64,000 nt of DNA from assembly GCF_001546115.1 (NCBI RefSeq), contig NZ_KQ955208.1, positions 1,164,021-1,228,020 of the forward strand, written 5' to 3'. Within the stretch, counting starts at the first letter, position 1; each line of letters begins with the position of its first letter. The notes beneath the pieces are model-generated. The model did no database searches, was not told the DNA's origin, and saw only the letters and a program-made list of their open reading frames with translations. The position numbers and the translations under genes were made by a program. The stretch is from Paracoccus aminovorans. Its GTDB lineage: Bacteria > Pseudomonadota > Alphaproteobacteria > Rhodobacterales > Rhodobacteraceae. Positions 15,232 through 26,107 of the stretch are shown piece by piece.

Positions 15232-16821
15232 TCAAACCTCGAATTGCAGCGGCCGGACCTGCAGGAACTTGCCGGTGGCCCGCAGCGCCTCGACCGTCTC
15301 GGGCGCCATGGCCTCGTCCAGGTAGAGAATGGCGATGGCATCGTCGCCGGCATGGGTCCGGCCCAGGGTGAAGTTGGCGATGTTCACGCCCAGGTCGCCC
15401 AGGGTCATGCCCAGCGCGCCGATCACGCCCGGCACGTCCTTGTTGCGGGTATAGAGCATATGCGCGCCGATCTCGGCATCGACATTGATGCCGCGGATCT
15501 GGATGAAGCGCGGCTTGCCGTCGCTGAACACCGTGCCGGCGATCGAGCGCTCGCGCTTGTCGGTCACCATGGTCACCTTGATATAGCCGTCGAAGACACC
15601 GGTCTTGGCCTGGGTCGTGGTCTGCAGCTGCACGCCGCGCTCGGCCGCCATCACCGGCGCCGAGACCATGTTCACGTCCGGGTTTGTCGCCTTCATCACC
15701 CCGGCGATCACCGCGGCATTCAGCGCCTTCAGGTTCATCTCGGCGACCGAGCCGTCGTAGAGCACGTTGATCGCCTTGATCGGCTCGTCGGTCATCTGGC
15801 CGATGAACGTGCCCAGATGCCCGGCCAGCTTCAGCCACGGCCCCATGGTCGCAGCCTCCTCGGCGGTGACCGAGGGCATGTTCAGCGCGTTCTGCACCGC
15901 GCCGGTCAGCAGATAATCCGACATCTGCTCGGCGACCTGCAGGGCCACGTTCTCCTGCGCCTCGGTGGTCGAGGCACCCAGATGCGGCGTCACCACCACA
16001 TTCGGCAGGCCGAACAGCGGGCTTTCGGTCGCGGGCTCGGTCGCGAAGACGTCCAGCGCCGCGCCGGCGACATGGCCCGACTTCAATAGCTCGGCCAGCG
16101 CCTCCTCGTCGATCAGCCCGCCCCGCGCGGCGTTGACGATGCGCACGCCCTTCCTGGTCTTGGCCAGGTTCTCGCGCGACAGGATGTTCTTGGTCTTTTC
16201 GGTCAGCGGCACATGCAGGGTGATGAAATCGGCTTTGGCCAGCAGCTCGTCCAGCTCGACCTTCTTCACGCCCAGTTCCTTGGCCCGCTCCTCGGACAGG
16301 AAGGGGTCATAGGCCAGCACCTTCATCTTCAGCCCCAGCGCCCGGTCGATGACGATCGAGCCGATGTTGCCGGCGCCGATGATGCCGAGCGTCTTGTTGA
16401 AGACCTCGACGCCCATGAAGCGGTTCTTCTCCCACTTGCCCTCATGGGTCGAGACGCTGGCCTCGGGCAGCTGGCGCGCCACCGCGAACATCAGCGCGAT
16501 GGCATGCTCGGCCGTCGTCACCGAGTTGCCGAAGGGCGTGTTCATCACGATCACGCCCTTTTTCGAGGCGGCCGGGATGTCGACATTGTCAACCCCGATG
16601 CCGGCGCGGCCGATCACCTTCAGGTTGGTGGCATGCTCCAGCAGCTTCGCCGTCACCTTGGTGGCCGAGCGAATGGCCAGGCCGTCATACTGACCGATCA
16701 CCTCGGCCAGCTTCTCCTTGTCCTTGCCGAGATCCGGCAGGTAGTCCACCTCGACGCCGCGATCGCGAAAGATCTGCACGGCGGTTTCCGACAGCTTGTC
16801 CGAAACAAGAACCTTGGGCAT
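15232..16821 (-). CDS. serA: D-3-phosphoglycerate dehydrogenase
   Basis: 529 residues, the long form with an intervening domain and a C-terminal ACT domain (about 455-529). The NAD motif LGIIGAGNIGS, the active-site arginine block NAARGGLIDE and the catalytic histidine in TPHLGAST are visible. It oxidises 3-phosphoglycerate, the first step of serine synthesis. ATG 16821 is preceded by AGAGGATAGAG; a longer frame to 16893 lies across the repeat element and was rejected. It follows serC by 111 bp on the same strand. Confidence 0.95.
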   Translation of the reverse strand: MPKVLVSDKLSETAVQIFRDRGVEVDYLPDLGKDKEKLAEVIGQYDGLAIRSATKVTAKLLEHATNLKVIGRAGIGVDNVDIPAASKKGVIVMNTPFGNSVTTAEHAIALMFAVARQLPEASVSTHEGKWEKNRFMGVEVFNKTLGIIGAGNIGSIVIDRALGLKMKVLAYDPFLSEERAKELGVKKVELDELLAKADFITLHVPLTEKTKNILSRENLAKTRKGVRIVNAARGGLIDEEALAELLKSGHVAGAALDVFATEPATESPLFGLPNVVVTPHLGASTTEAQENVALQVAEQMSDYLLTGAVQNALNMPSVTAEEAATMGPWLKLAGHLGTFIGQMTDEPIKAINVLYDGSVAEMNLKALNAAVIAGVMKATNPDVNMVSAPVMAAERGVQLQTTTQAKTGVFDGYIKVTMVTDKRERSIAGTVFSDGKPRFIQIRGINVDAEIGAHMLYTRNKDVPGVIGALGMTLGDLGVNIANFTLGRTHAGDDAIAILYLDEAMAPETVEALRATGKFLQVRPLQFEV

Positions 16822-16878
16822 TTCTCTATCCTCTGGATATGCAGGGGCCGGCAGCGCACCGCACGCGCTGCAACTCGG

Positions 16879-16925
16879 CTTCTTTCTTGTCAAAATATCC
16901 CGGGGTTCGGGGCAGAGCCCCGGTC
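16879..16925 (-). repeat. 3'-end intergenic repeat, copy 1 (after serC)
   Basis: Read on the minus strand: a GC hairpin of the type GGGGCTCTGCCCC, then CCCCGGGATATTTTGACAAG and an A/G-rich tail. Similar blocks occur at 21483, 33568 and 34571, always at the 3' end of a gene and in the same orientation as that gene. Confidence 0.65.
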
Positions 16926-16932
16926 CGGCAGA

Positions 16933-18087
<1,155 letters not shown>

Positions 18088-18145
18088 TCTGTATAGCCTT
18101 CCAGCTAGATAGCGCCGCGTTGGGGCGGCGTGTCCCACGGACGGC
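18088..18145 (-). ncRNA. candidate serC leader RNA
   Basis: The short leader directly before serC folds into a 6-bp GC hairpin (18113-18118 with 18125-18130), followed by the ribosome site. A conserved structured RNA called the serC motif is known upstream of serC in Alphaproteobacteria. Position and size fit, but I compared no alignment, so this is a suggestion only. Transcription could start from TTGCGG-N17-TAGAGC upstream. Confidence 0.35.
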
Positions 18146-18295
18146 TCTACAACCCGGCACGGATTCCCGCAAGAAGAAATTGCAAGCCCCGGATGCGACA
18201 GATCCATGGCACGAATCCGACCGATTGATCCGCCGCCGCGCTTTGGCTAGTGCTGCCCGAAACGACCGCCGAAACGAACCGCCGAAGGGGCAGCC

Positions 18296-19171
18296 ATGTT
18301 CACCGTTTCCGTCCTTGCCGCCCCCGACCGCGCCGACCTGACCGCGGCCCTGGTCGACGCCCTGCGCAGCCGCTGGGACGCCGGCCACACCATCTGGCTC
18401 GATGACCGCATCGCCGCCGAATTCCCGGTCGAGGCACCGCCGGCCGATTTCTGGGACGCTTGGGAAAGCCTGCAGGCGCAGGGCTTCGACCTGGCCATCC
18501 AGCCGACGCGCGGCCGGCGCAAGGCGGTGCTGCTGGCCGACATGGATTCGACCATGATCCAGCAGGAATGCATCGACGAACTGGCGGATTTCGCCGGCGT
18601 CGGCGAGCGCGTCGCCGCCATCACCGCCGCCGCGATGAACGGAGAGCTGAATTTCCACGAATCCCTGATCGCCCGCGTCGGCCTGCTGGCCGGCCTGCCC
18701 GAATCGGTCATCGGCGAGGTGCTGGACAGCCGCATCACCCTGGCCCCGGGCGGGCGCACCCTGGTCGCCACCATGCGGGCGCAGGGCGCGCATAGCGCGC
18801 TGGTCTCGGGCGGCTTCACCGTCTTCACCGGCCCGGTCTCGACCGCGCTCGGCTTTGACGAGCATCGCGCCAACACGCTGCTCGCCGAGGACGGCGTGCT
18901 GACCGGCCATGTCAGCCTGCCGGTGCTGGGCCGCGAGGCCAAGGTCGAGGCGCTGGAACAGATCACCGCCGCCCGCGGCCTGACCCCCGCCGATGCGCTG
19001 GCGGTGGGCGATGGCGCCAACGACCTCGGCATGCTGCAACTGGCGGGCATGGGCGTCGCGCTGCATGCCAAGCCCGTGGTCGCGGCGCAGGTCGACCTGC
19101 GCATCAACCACGGCGACCTGACGGCGCTTCTGTATCTGCAAGGCTACGCGGCCGAGGAATTCGTCCGCTGA
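18296..19171 (+). CDS. serB: phosphoserine phosphatase
   Basis: 291 residues. An N-terminal ACT-like part (1 to about 75) is followed by a HAD phosphatase domain with DMDST (the nucleophile Asp, about residue 82), SGGFTVFT and GDGANDLGML. It hydrolyses phosphoserine to serine, the last step of the pathway. The start follows GAAGGGGCAGCC. It is transcribed away from serC; the 208-bp region between them holds both promoters and the serC leader. Confidence 0.94.
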   Translation: MFTVSVLAAPDRADLTAALVDALRSRWDAGHTIWLDDRIAAEFPVEAPPADFWDAWESLQAQGFDLAIQPTRGRRKAVLLADMDSTMIQQECIDELADFAGVGERVAAITAAAMNGELNFHESLIARVGLLAGLPESVIGEVLDSRITLAPGGRTLVATMRAQGAHSALVSGGFTVFTGPVSTALGFDEHRANTLLAEDGVLTGHVSLPVLGREAKVEALEQITAARGLTPADALAVGDGANDLGMLQLAGMGVALHAKPVVAAQVDLRINHGDLTALLYLQGYAAEEFVR

Positions 19172-19265
19172 CCACGCCGCTTTCCTGCACCACCCGGGGC
19201 GAAATGCGCGGGGCTGCAACCATCACGAACTTGCGATCATGACCGTTCGGTGACAGAAGCATAGG

Positions 19266-19958
19266 ATGAATTCCCGCCTCAAAGCCCTGTCCGTGCACCT
19301 CTTGACCGCCACCGGCGCGGTCCTGTCGATGCTTGCCCTACTGGCCGCGGCCAATGCGGAATGGTCGAAGATGTTCTTCTGGCTGGTGATCGCGCTGATC
19401 GTCGACGGCGTCGACGGCCCGCTGGCGCGCCGCTACCACGTCAAGAAGAACTGGCCGACCTATGACGGCGTGTTGATGGACCTGATCATCGACTACCTGA
19501 CCTATGTCTTCATCCCGGCCTATGCGCTCTTCATGTCGGGCCTGCTGCCCGGCTGGACCGGCTGGATCGCCATCATCGCCATCACCTATGGCAGCGTGAT
19601 CTATTTCGTCGATACCCGCATGAAGACCAAGGACAATTCCTTCGCCGGCTTCCCGGCCTGCTGGAACATGGTGGTGCTGGTGCTTTTCGCGCTCAAGCCG
19701 AACTTCTGGGTCATCCTGCTGATCGTGGTGGCGCTGGCCGCGACCATGTTCACCAACGTCAAGTTCATCCATCCGGTGCGGACCGAGCGCTGGCGGCTGG
19801 TCTCGCTGCCGGTCTGCGCGGCCTGGGTCGGCTTCGCGGTCTGGGCGGTGCTGGTCGATTTCCACCCGCAAAGCGTGGCGCGCTGGGGGCTTCTCTTGAC
19901 CTCGCTCTGGCTGATGTTCGCGGGTCTCGCCCAGCAGCTGACCGAGAAGCGGGCTTGA
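19266..19958 (+). CDS. pcs: phosphatidylcholine synthase
   Basis: 230 residues with about eight membrane segments. The CDP-alcohol phosphotransferase signature is at residues about 46-76: VDGVDGPLARR, then YDGVLMDLIIDY, with the metal-binding aspartates. The spacing and the context HVKKNWPTYDG are those of the bacterial Pcs family, which joins CDP-diacylglycerol and choline directly. It acts in the inner membrane and depends on imported choline. It stands alone; the next gene begins 53 bp later with its own ribosome site. Confidence 0.9.
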   Translation: MNSRLKALSVHLLTATGAVLSMLALLAAANAEWSKMFFWLVIALIVDGVDGPLARRYHVKKNWPTYDGVLMDLIIDYLTYVFIPAYALFMSGLLPGWTGWIAIIAITYGSVIYFVDTRMKTKDNSFAGFPACWNMVVLVLFALKPNFWVILLIVVALAATMFTNVKFIHPVRTERWRLVSLPVCAAWVGFAVWAVLVDFHPQSVARWGLLLTSLWLMFAGLAQQLTEKRA

Positions 19959-20011
19959 TCGCCGGGCGTTTTGCCCGGAATGTGCCCCGGGAAACCGGCC
20001 CAGGGGGAAGG

Positions 20012-21481
20012 ATGTTCGCAAGATTGATGCAGGCGGCGGCCACGGCCGCGCTTCTCGCCACGCCGGCCATGGCCGCGCAGGACGCGATCACGCTGGCCAT
20101 GGTGCTGGAACCGCCGAACCTCGACCCGACCGGCGGCGCCGCCGCCGCCATCGACGAGGTGGTCTATGCCAACCTTTTCGAGGGCCTGACCCGCATCGGC
20201 CCCGATGGCAGCGTCAAGCCCGGCCTCGCCGAACGCTGGGACACGGCGGACGGCAGGACCTACACCTTCCACCTGCGCCCGGGCGTCCGCTTCCACGACG
20301 GCAGCGCCTTCGACGCGCAGGACGTGATCTTCTCGCTGAACCGCGCCCGCGCCCCCGACAGCACCAACGCCCAGAAAGCCCTGTTCGAGGGCATCGAGAC
20401 GGTCGAGGCGCTGGACCCGCAAACCGTCCGCATCACCCTGAAGGCCCCGGACGGCGGCTTTCCCTTCAAGCTGGCCTGGGGCGACGCGGTCATGGTGGAC
20501 GATGCGAGCATCAAGGATATCGCCACCCGCCCCATCGGCACCGGCCCGTTTCAGTTCGGCGAATGGAAACAGGGCGACCATATCCGGCTTGATGCCTTCG
20601 ACGGCTATTGGGGCGCGAAGCCGGCGCTGAAGACCGCGACCTTCCGCTTCATCGGCGATCCGACGGCAGCCTTCGCGGCGATGATGGCCGGCGACGTGGA
20701 CGCCTTCCCGATCTATCCGGCGCCCGAAACCTTGGCGCAGTTGCAGGCCGATCCGCGCTTCAAGGTGCTGGTCGGCACCACCGAGGGCGAGACCATCCTC
20801 GCCATGAACCACAAGACCGCGGCGCTCTCCGACAGGCGCGTGCGCAAGGCCATCGCCCATGCCATCAACCGCCAGGAACTGATCGACGGCGCCATGTTCG
20901 GCTATGGCACCCCGATCGGCACGCATTTCGCGCCGCACAATCCCGATTACCTCGACCTGACGGCGCAATCGCAATACGACCCCGCGCTGTCGAAGACACT
21001 GCTGGCCGAGGCCGGGGCGGAAAACCTGACCCTGCGCCTGGCGCTGCCGCCCACGCCCTATGCCCGCCGCGGCGGCGAGATCCTGGCGGCCGAGCTGCGC
21101 GCCGTCGGCGTCCAGACCCAGATCACCAATATGGAATGGGCACAGTGGCTGGAGCAGGTGTTCAAGAATGCCGATTACGACCTGACGATCATCAGCCATG
21201 TCGAGCCGATGGACATCGGCATCTACGGCCGCGAAAGCTATTACTTCAATTACGCCAATCCCGATTTCAACGCCGCGATGGCGAAACTCGACGCCGCCAC
21301 CGACCCGGCGGAACGCGCCTCGCTGCTGAAACAGGCGCAAAAGATCATCGCCGAGGACCACGCCAACGCCTACCTGTTCCAGCTGGCGAAAACCGGCGTC
21401 GCCAAGGCCGAGATCGAGGGCCTGTGGGAAAACGCCCCGATGCCCGCCAACGACCTCACGGCGGTGCATTGGCGGGACTAG
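20012..21481 (+). CDS. peptide-type ABC transporter substrate-binding protein (SBP family 5)
   Basis: 489 residues with a Sec signal peptide (cleavage after TPAMA, about residue 20). The family-5 pattern runs through LDPTGGAAAAIDEVVYANLFEGL, LAERWDTADGRTYTFHLRPGVRFHDG and a binding lobe ending YLFQLAKTGVAK. Such proteins bind di- or oligopeptides, nickel or glutathione; the ligand is unknown. ATG 20012 has GGGGGAAGG just upstream. No permease is adjacent; the dipeptide-type permeases at 27792-31161 lack a binding protein and are plausible partners. Confidence 0.88.
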   Translation: MFARLMQAAATAALLATPAMAAQDAITLAMVLEPPNLDPTGGAAAAIDEVVYANLFEGLTRIGPDGSVKPGLAERWDTADGRTYTFHLRPGVRFHDGSAFDAQDVIFSLNRARAPDSTNAQKALFEGIETVEALDPQTVRITLKAPDGGFPFKLAWGDAVMVDDASIKDIATRPIGTGPFQFGEWKQGDHIRLDAFDGYWGAKPALKTATFRFIGDPTAAFAAMMAGDVDAFPIYPAPETLAQLQADPRFKVLVGTTEGETILAMNHKTAALSDRRVRKAIAHAINRQELIDGAMFGYGTPIGTHFAPHNPDYLDLTAQSQYDPALSKTLLAEAGAENLTLRLALPPTPYARRGGEILAAELRAVGVQTQITNMEWAQWLEQVFKNADYDLTIISHVEPMDIGIYGRESYYFNYANPDFNAAMAKLDAATDPAERASLLKQAQKIIAEDHANAYLFQLAKTGVAKAEIEGLWENAPMPANDLTAVHWRD

Positions 21482-21482
21482 C

Positions 21483-21519
21483 GCTTCTTTGCTCCCCAAA
21501 TACCCACAGCAGCCGCGCC
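21483..21519 (-). repeat. 3'-end intergenic repeat, copy 2 (after the lytic transglycosylase)
   Basis: A degraded copy of the 16879 element. On the minus strand the conserved piece is GGGTATTTGGGGAGCAAAG. It lies between the ends of the binding protein and the transglycosylase, oriented with the latter. Confidence 0.5.
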
Positions 21520-21529
21520 ACCGGCACTG

Positions 21530-22447
21530 TCAGTTCTTCAGCACCAGGCAGCGCCCGCCGACGCCGCGCAGCCGGTTGCAGAAGGCATAGGCCTCGGTCT
21601 TCGAAGAATAGCCGATCTGCGCGGTATAGACCTTCCTCGGCCCGCCCGAGATCTTGCGGCGCACATAGCTGACCCGCTTGCCGCCCAGGATCGGCCGCAG
21701 CTGCCGGTTCAGCCGCGAAACCTGGGCACTCACGCCCGACTGGCTGGGATGGGTGGCCACGATCACGCCCCAGGGCCAGGGATGCTCGGGCGTGTTGAAC
21801 TCGCGCAGCTTGCGTTTGCCGGCCAGGTCGATGCAGGCCTCGCGAAACGAGCGCTGCTTGTCCAGCCGGATGTCCAGCACCTTGGGCGGGCTTTCGCGCC
21901 AGCTGGCGGCGGTCAGGCCGGTGATGGCCTGGACATAGTCCTGCGTCTCCCAGGGCAGGCTGCCGCCCTGGGCCAGGTAGCGCGCGGCGCGGTTCTCGCC
22001 GCCGTTATAGGCCACCGCGGCCATGCCGACGCTGCCGAAACCGTCGGTCAGCTTGCGCAGATAGCGGGCGCTGGCCTCGATGGCCTTGGCCGGGTTGAAC
22101 GGGTCGTCAAGCCCGACCATCTCGGCCGTGCCGGGCATGAACTGGGCGATGCCCATGGCGCCGACCGGACTGATCGCGCCCGGCTCGAACAGGCTTTCCT
22201 TCCACAGCAGCCGGGCAAAGAAATGCGGATCGAGCCCGTGCCGCCCCGCCGCCCGCTCGATCGCCATGCAGACATCGGGGACATAGGTCGCGACCGAGAT
22301 GCAGAAGGCGCCGTCGTCGGTGCAGCGCAGCCGGTCCGAGAGGCGCGGCGCCTTCAGCCCATGCACCGCATCCACCGCCTCATAGGCCAGGGCGGGGCTC
22401 AGGGCGGACAGCAGGGCGGCGACAAGGACCGGAACCAGACGGCGCAT
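21530..22447 (-). CDS. lytic murein transglycosylase with SPOR-like end
   Basis: 305 residues with a Sec signal peptide (cleavage after ALA, residue 21). The SLT domain covers about 65-190 with catalytic Glu84 in WKESLFEPGAISPVGAMG and the GIAQFMPGTA and AYNGG motifs. The C-terminal 40 residues (VYTAQIGYSSKTEAYAFCNRL...) look like a SPOR peptidoglycan-binding repeat. It cleaves the glycan strand in the periplasm with formation of 1,6-anhydro ends. No partner genes are evident. Confidence 0.9.
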   Translation of the reverse strand: MRRLVPVLVAALLSALSPALAYEAVDAVHGLKAPRLSDRLRCTDDGAFCISVATYVPDVCMAIERAAGRHGLDPHFFARLLWKESLFEPGAISPVGAMGIAQFMPGTAEMVGLDDPFNPAKAIEASARYLRKLTDGFGSVGMAAVAYNGGENRAARYLAQGGSLPWETQDYVQAITGLTAASWRESPPKVLDIRLDKQRSFREACIDLAGKRKLREFNTPEHPWPWGVIVATHPSQSGVSAQVSRLNRQLRPILGGKRVSYVRRKISGGPRKVYTAQIGYSSKTEAYAFCNRLRGVGGRCLVLKN

Positions 22448-22520
22448 CGGGAACTCGAAACGAGGAAGGCTGCGCCCCAGATAGCAGGCAAGGCGCGGCT
22501 TGGGAACCGCGCCCGCGCGT

Positions 22521-23048
22521 TCATTCGGCCTTCTTGCCCTTGGCCTTGCCGGGCTTGCCGGAACCCTTCGCCCCGGCCCCTGCCGCAGCCCCCGCCCCGG
22601 CAGGCTTCGCGGGCGTGTCCCCGCCCTGCCCGGACAGTTTCGCGGCCTTGCGCGCGGCCTGCTTCTCGGCCTTGCGGGCGGCCTGGCGCTCGGATTTCTC
22701 CGCCTCCCTGACGCGCTTCTTCTCGGCCTGCTCGGCCTCCTTCAGGCGCTTCTTCTCGGCCCGGTCCGCCTTGTCAGCGCCCGCGGGTGCCGGGGCTGGC
22801 GCGGCCGCGGCGCCGGCCTCGGACCCCGCACCCTCGCGGCGGCGCTTCTCGGCGGCGATGCGCTGCACCGCCTTGGCCAGCGTCTTGCGCATCGGCTCGT
22901 CGGCGGCGGCCTCCTTCATGGCGCGCAGCTCGCGCTGCAGCCCGGTCAGCGCCGCCGGCTCCAGCAGGCGCAGCGCGGCGGCCTGGGTCTGGGTCACGAT
23001 GGCGTCGAGATCCCGCGATACGGCCGGACTCTGATCGGAAACGGTCAT
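22521..23048 (-). CDS. Lys/Ala/Glu-rich coiled-coil protein, unknown function
   Basis: 175 residues. An N-terminal helical part (MTVSDQSPAVSRDLDAIV...) is followed by a strongly charged coiled-coil region of AEKKRLKEAEQ and RKAEKQAARK repeats and a Gly/Pro/Lys-rich end. ATG 23048 is preferred because CAGGAG lies 8 bp upstream; an in-frame ATG at 23066 has no such site. No domain is recognised. It resembles low-complexity, possibly nucleic-acid-binding proteins, but this is a guess. Confidence 0.6.
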   Translation of the reverse strand: MTVSDQSPAVSRDLDAIVTQTQAAALRLLEPAALTGLQRELRAMKEAAADEPMRKTLAKAVQRIAAEKRRREGAGSEAGAAAAPAPAPAGADKADRAEKKRLKEAEQAEKKRVREAEKSERQAARKAEKQAARKAAKLSGQGGDTPAKPAGAGAAAGAGAKGSGKPGKAKGKKAE

Positions 23049-23169
23049 GGCATACTCCTGAAACACGCCTTGCGCGCGGAACCTGCCACGCCGCAGCGGC
23101 TCTGGCCAGCGCGAAACGCCCCGGCCTTGCGGACCGGGGCGTCGATTGGCGCATCGCGGCGACGGGCGG

Positions 23170-23910
23170 TTACTGCGCGGCTTCGGCGGTCTCGACCGCG
23201 CCGCCGGCCGGGGCCAGATAGCCGTTCGGCTGCTCGACCAACGGCCCTTCCAGTGCCAGGCTTTCGGCGCGGGTGCGCACCTTGACCGGGGTGCCGCTGG
23301 GGATCTCGTGGAACAGGTCCATGATGTCCTGGTTGAACAGCCGGATGCAGCCGGCCGAGGTGGCCTTGCCGATCGAGGACGGATCCATGGTGCCGTGGAT
23401 GCGATACATGGTGTCGCGGCCGCCGCGGTAGAGATAGAGCGCGCGCGAGCCCAGCGGGTTGTCGACCCCGCCCGACAGGCCGCCCTTCAGCGGGCCGTAA
23501 AGCTCGGGCTGGGTGCGCACCATATTGGCGGTGGGGGTCCAGCTGGGCCAGGCCTGCTTGCGGCCGATGGTGGCATTGCCCTGGAAGTTCTTGCCGGCCT
23601 GGCCGACCGCGACGCCATAGCGCATGGCCTGGCCATTACCCTGCACGTGATAGAGGAAGCGCGCATAGGGATCGACGACGATGGTGCCGGCGGCCTCCGG
23701 GCCGTTATAGGCGACCTGCTGGCGGCGGTTGCGGTCGGTCAGATAGGCGGGGCGGACGGCGTGGATCTCGATCGGCTGGCCGCTCGGGCCCTCGTCGGTG
23801 CGGGCGCCATAGGGGCCCATGTCGACGGGCGCGGAGGCCGGGGTCTGCGAGGTGGGCGCGCAGGCGGCAAGGCCAAGGCCCAGGGCCAGCATCAGCGGTG
23901 CAAGGCGCAT
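23170..23910 (-). CDS. L,D-transpeptidase (YkuD/ErfK type) lipoprotein
   Basis: 246 residues. The N-terminus ends in the lipobox LAAC with Cys17, so the mature protein should be lipid-anchored. The YkuD active site is at residues about 172-190: HGTMDPSSIGKATSAGCIR, with His172 and catalytic Cys188. It forms 3-3 crosslinks in peptidoglycan or attaches proteins to it. ATG 23910 was chosen because the longer frame to 24012 would spoil the signal sequence. The 329-bp region 23911-24239 upstream is gene-free and holds the divergent promoters; I see no clear element in it. Confidence 0.9.
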   Translation of the reverse strand: MRLAPLMLALGLGLAACAPTSQTPASAPVDMGPYGARTDEGPSGQPIEIHAVRPAYLTDRNRRQQVAYNGPEAAGTIVVDPYARFLYHVQGNGQAMRYGVAVGQAGKNFQGNATIGRKQAWPSWTPTANMVRTQPELYGPLKGGLSGGVDNPLGSRALYLYRGGRDTMYRIHGTMDPSSIGKATSAGCIRLFNQDIMDLFHEIPSGTPVKVRTRAESLALEGPLVEQPNGYLAPAGGAVETAEAAQ

Positions 23911-24239
23911 CGGTATTTCCCTTCGTAACGAGCCCCGTCCCGGCAGGGACGCGGCCGTGGCAGCGTGACATTGCGTCGCGGTCGCACCGGCACCGAGCAG
24001 CAGGCCAGACACGATCTTGACACGATTCGGATCGGTCCATCAGCCTTCGCGACCCGTCCGCCGTCAAGTGGCCGGCCTTTTCGCGGACGCAATCGTTACC
24101 GGACTGTTGCCGAATCGCGCGCCATCAGCGGCTTGCGGGCGGGTGGCGGAACCTGTGCGGCGCAATCGGCGTTTTCCCGCCAGACCGGCTTTCCGCCGCC
24201 GCGGCGCGAAACCGCAAGCCATGCAAAGGAAGCCTTCCC

Positions 24240-24500
24240 ATGACTTTGACCGCTCTGCTCATCACCCTCATCATCGGCGCGATCGCCGGCTGGCTGGCCG
24301 GGCTGATCGTCAAGGGCCACGGCCAGGGCCTGCTGATGAACATCGTCGTCGGCATCGTCGGCGCGGTGATCGCCGGCTGGCTGTTCCCGATGCTGGGCAT
24401 CGGCATGGCCGCCTCGGCCCCGATCCTGGGCACGATCATCTTCGCCACCATCGGCGCGGTGATCCTCTTGGCCATCATTTCGCTGATCCAGCGCGCCTGA
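24240..24500 (+). CDS. GlsB/YeaQ/YmgE family small membrane protein
   Basis: 86 residues of three hydrophobic segments separated by GLIVKGHGQGLLMNIVVGIVG, the hallmark of the transglycosylase-associated (GlsB/YmgE) family. These inner-membrane proteins are induced by general stress in several bacteria; the biochemical role is unknown. It is monocistronic: a strong terminator follows after 20 bp. Confidence 0.88.
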   Translation: MTLTALLITLIIGAIAGWLAGLIVKGHGQGLLMNIVVGIVGAVIAGWLFPMLGIGMAASAPILGTIIFATIGAVILLAIISLIQRA

Positions 24501-24519
24501 CCTGCGGCAGAACAGAAGC

Positions 24520-24545
24520 AAAGGGGCCCGCGCGGGCCCCTTTTT
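24520..24545 (+). terminator. terminator between glsB-type gene and dadA
   Basis: A near-perfect palindrome (AAAGGGGCCCG with CGGGCCCCTTT) is followed by a T run on the plus strand and by an equivalent run on the minus strand. It can serve both converging genes. Confidence 0.85.
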
Positions 24546-24557
24546 CATGCGGCGGGA

Positions 24558-25859
24558 TCAGGCGTTGGCCGGTTGCAGCACGCCCGGAGCGGCGGGTTTG
24601 CGGCCCTTCAGATAGCGGGCATAGCCCAGGTCCTCGGACTGGATGTCCGGCCGCCGCCCCGAGATCAGGTCGGCCAGCACCCGGCTCGAACCCGCGGACA
24701 TGGTCCAGCCCAGCGTGCCGTGGCCGGTGTTCAGGAACAGGTTCGGGATCGGCGTCGCGCCGACGATGGGCGTGCCGTCGGGCGTCATCGGCCGCAGCCC
24801 GGTCCAGAACTCTGCCTTGTCGGGATCGCCGGCGCCGACGAACATCTCGCCGACCGATTTCGCCAGCGTGGCGCGGCGGCGCGGGTTCAGGCTCAGATCG
24901 TAGCCGGCGATCTCGGCCAGCCCGCCGACGCGGATGCGGTCGCCCAGCCGGGTGATCGCGACCTTGTAGGTCTCGTCCATCACGGTCGAGATCGGCGCGC
25001 GGCTTTCGTCCTCGATGTCGATGGTCAGCGAATAGCCTTTCAGCGGATAGATCGGCAGCTTGATGCCCAGGGGACGCACCAGCAGCGGCGAATGCGGGCC
25101 CAGCGCCAGCACATAGCGGTCGGCCTGCATGCGGCCCCGGTCGGTGCGCACGGCGCTGATCCGGCCGCCCTCGGCTTCCAGCGCCTCGATGCCGACGCCC
25201 CAACGGAAGGTCACGCCCGCCGCCGCGGCCATCTCGGCCAGGCGGTTGGTGAACTTGAAGCAGTCGCCGGTCTCGTCACCCGGCAGGCGCAGCCCGCCGA
25301 CGATGCGGTCGGCGGCCCCGGCCAGCCCCGGCTCGGCGGCGATGCAGCCGGCGCGGTCCAGCACCTCGAAGGGCACGCCGTCGGCCTTCAGCACTTCGAT
25401 GTCCTTGCCGGCGCCGTCCAGTTGCTCCTGCTTGCGGAACACCTGCAGCGTGCCCTGGGTGCGCTCGTCGTAGTGGATGCCGGTCTCGGCCCGCAGCTCG
25501 CCCAGGCAGTCGCGGCTGTATTCGGCGACGCGGACCATGCGGCTTTTGTTCACGGCATAGGCGGCCGAGGTGCAGTTGCCCAGCATCCGCGCCATCCACG
25601 AGAGGCGCTGCCAGTCCAGCCGCGGCTGGATCACCAGCGGCGCGTGGCGCTGGAACATCCATTTCAGCGCCTTCATCGGAATGCCGGGCGCCGCCCAGGG
25701 CGAGGAATAGCCGGGCGAGATCTCGCCGGCATTGGCAAAGCTCGTCTCCAGCGCCGGGCCGGTCTGGCGGTCGATGACCGTGACCTCATGCCCCGCCTTG
25801 GCCAGATACCAGGCCGAGGTGACACCCAGAACGCCGGCCCCCAGAACGATGACTTTCAT
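24558..25859 (-). CDS. dadA: D-amino-acid dehydrogenase, small subunit
   Basis: 433 residues. The FAD-binding [14 protein letters not shown] motif opens the protein, and [13 protein letters not shown] near the C-terminus is the DadA signature. It oxidises D-amino acids, mainly D-alanine, to 2-oxo acids and passes electrons to the respiratory chain. ATG 25859 places the FAD motif at residue 7 as in the family; the longer frame to 25892 is not needed. No alanine racemase (dadX) is adjacent. Confidence 0.92.
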   Translation of the reverse strand: MKVIVLGAGVLGVTSAWYLAKAGHEVTVIDRQTGPALETSFANAGEISPGYSSPWAAPGIPMKALKWMFQRHAPLVIQPRLDWQRLSWMARMLGNCTSAAYAVNKSRMVRVAEYSRDCLGELRAETGIHYDERTQGTLQVFRKQEQLDGAGKDIEVLKADGVPFEVLDRAGCIAAEPGLAGAADRIVGGLRLPGDETGDCFKFTNRLAEMAAAAGVTFRWGVGIEALEAEGGRISAVRTDRGRMQADRYVLALGPHSPLLVRPLGIKLPIYPLKGYSLTIDIEDESRAPISTVMDETYKVAITRLGDRIRVGGLAEIAGYDLSLNPRRRATLAKSVGEMFVGAGDPDKAEFWTGLRPMTPDGTPIVGATPIPNLFLNTGHGTLGWTMSAGSSRVLADLISGRRPDIQSEDLGYARYLKGRKPAAPGVLQPANA

Positions 25860-26107
25860 GTTCGCGCACCCTGTCGAAGAAGATTTCCGCAAAGATAGCA
25901 GCAGCGCCGGAAATGAAATCCCGAAGTTGCGGCGAAATGGCGCGGTATGCGCAAGAATCGATGCATCTTGGACCGATTTTCCGCAGCTTCTTCGGCGTAT
26001 ATCGGATATGACACAAGATATGGCGGATGGACGCGGAATCGGCGGCGGCGATTGCGGCCCGGGCTGGGGCTGCCTAAGGTTGGGGCCAAGCGAACCAGGT
26101 TACCCCG

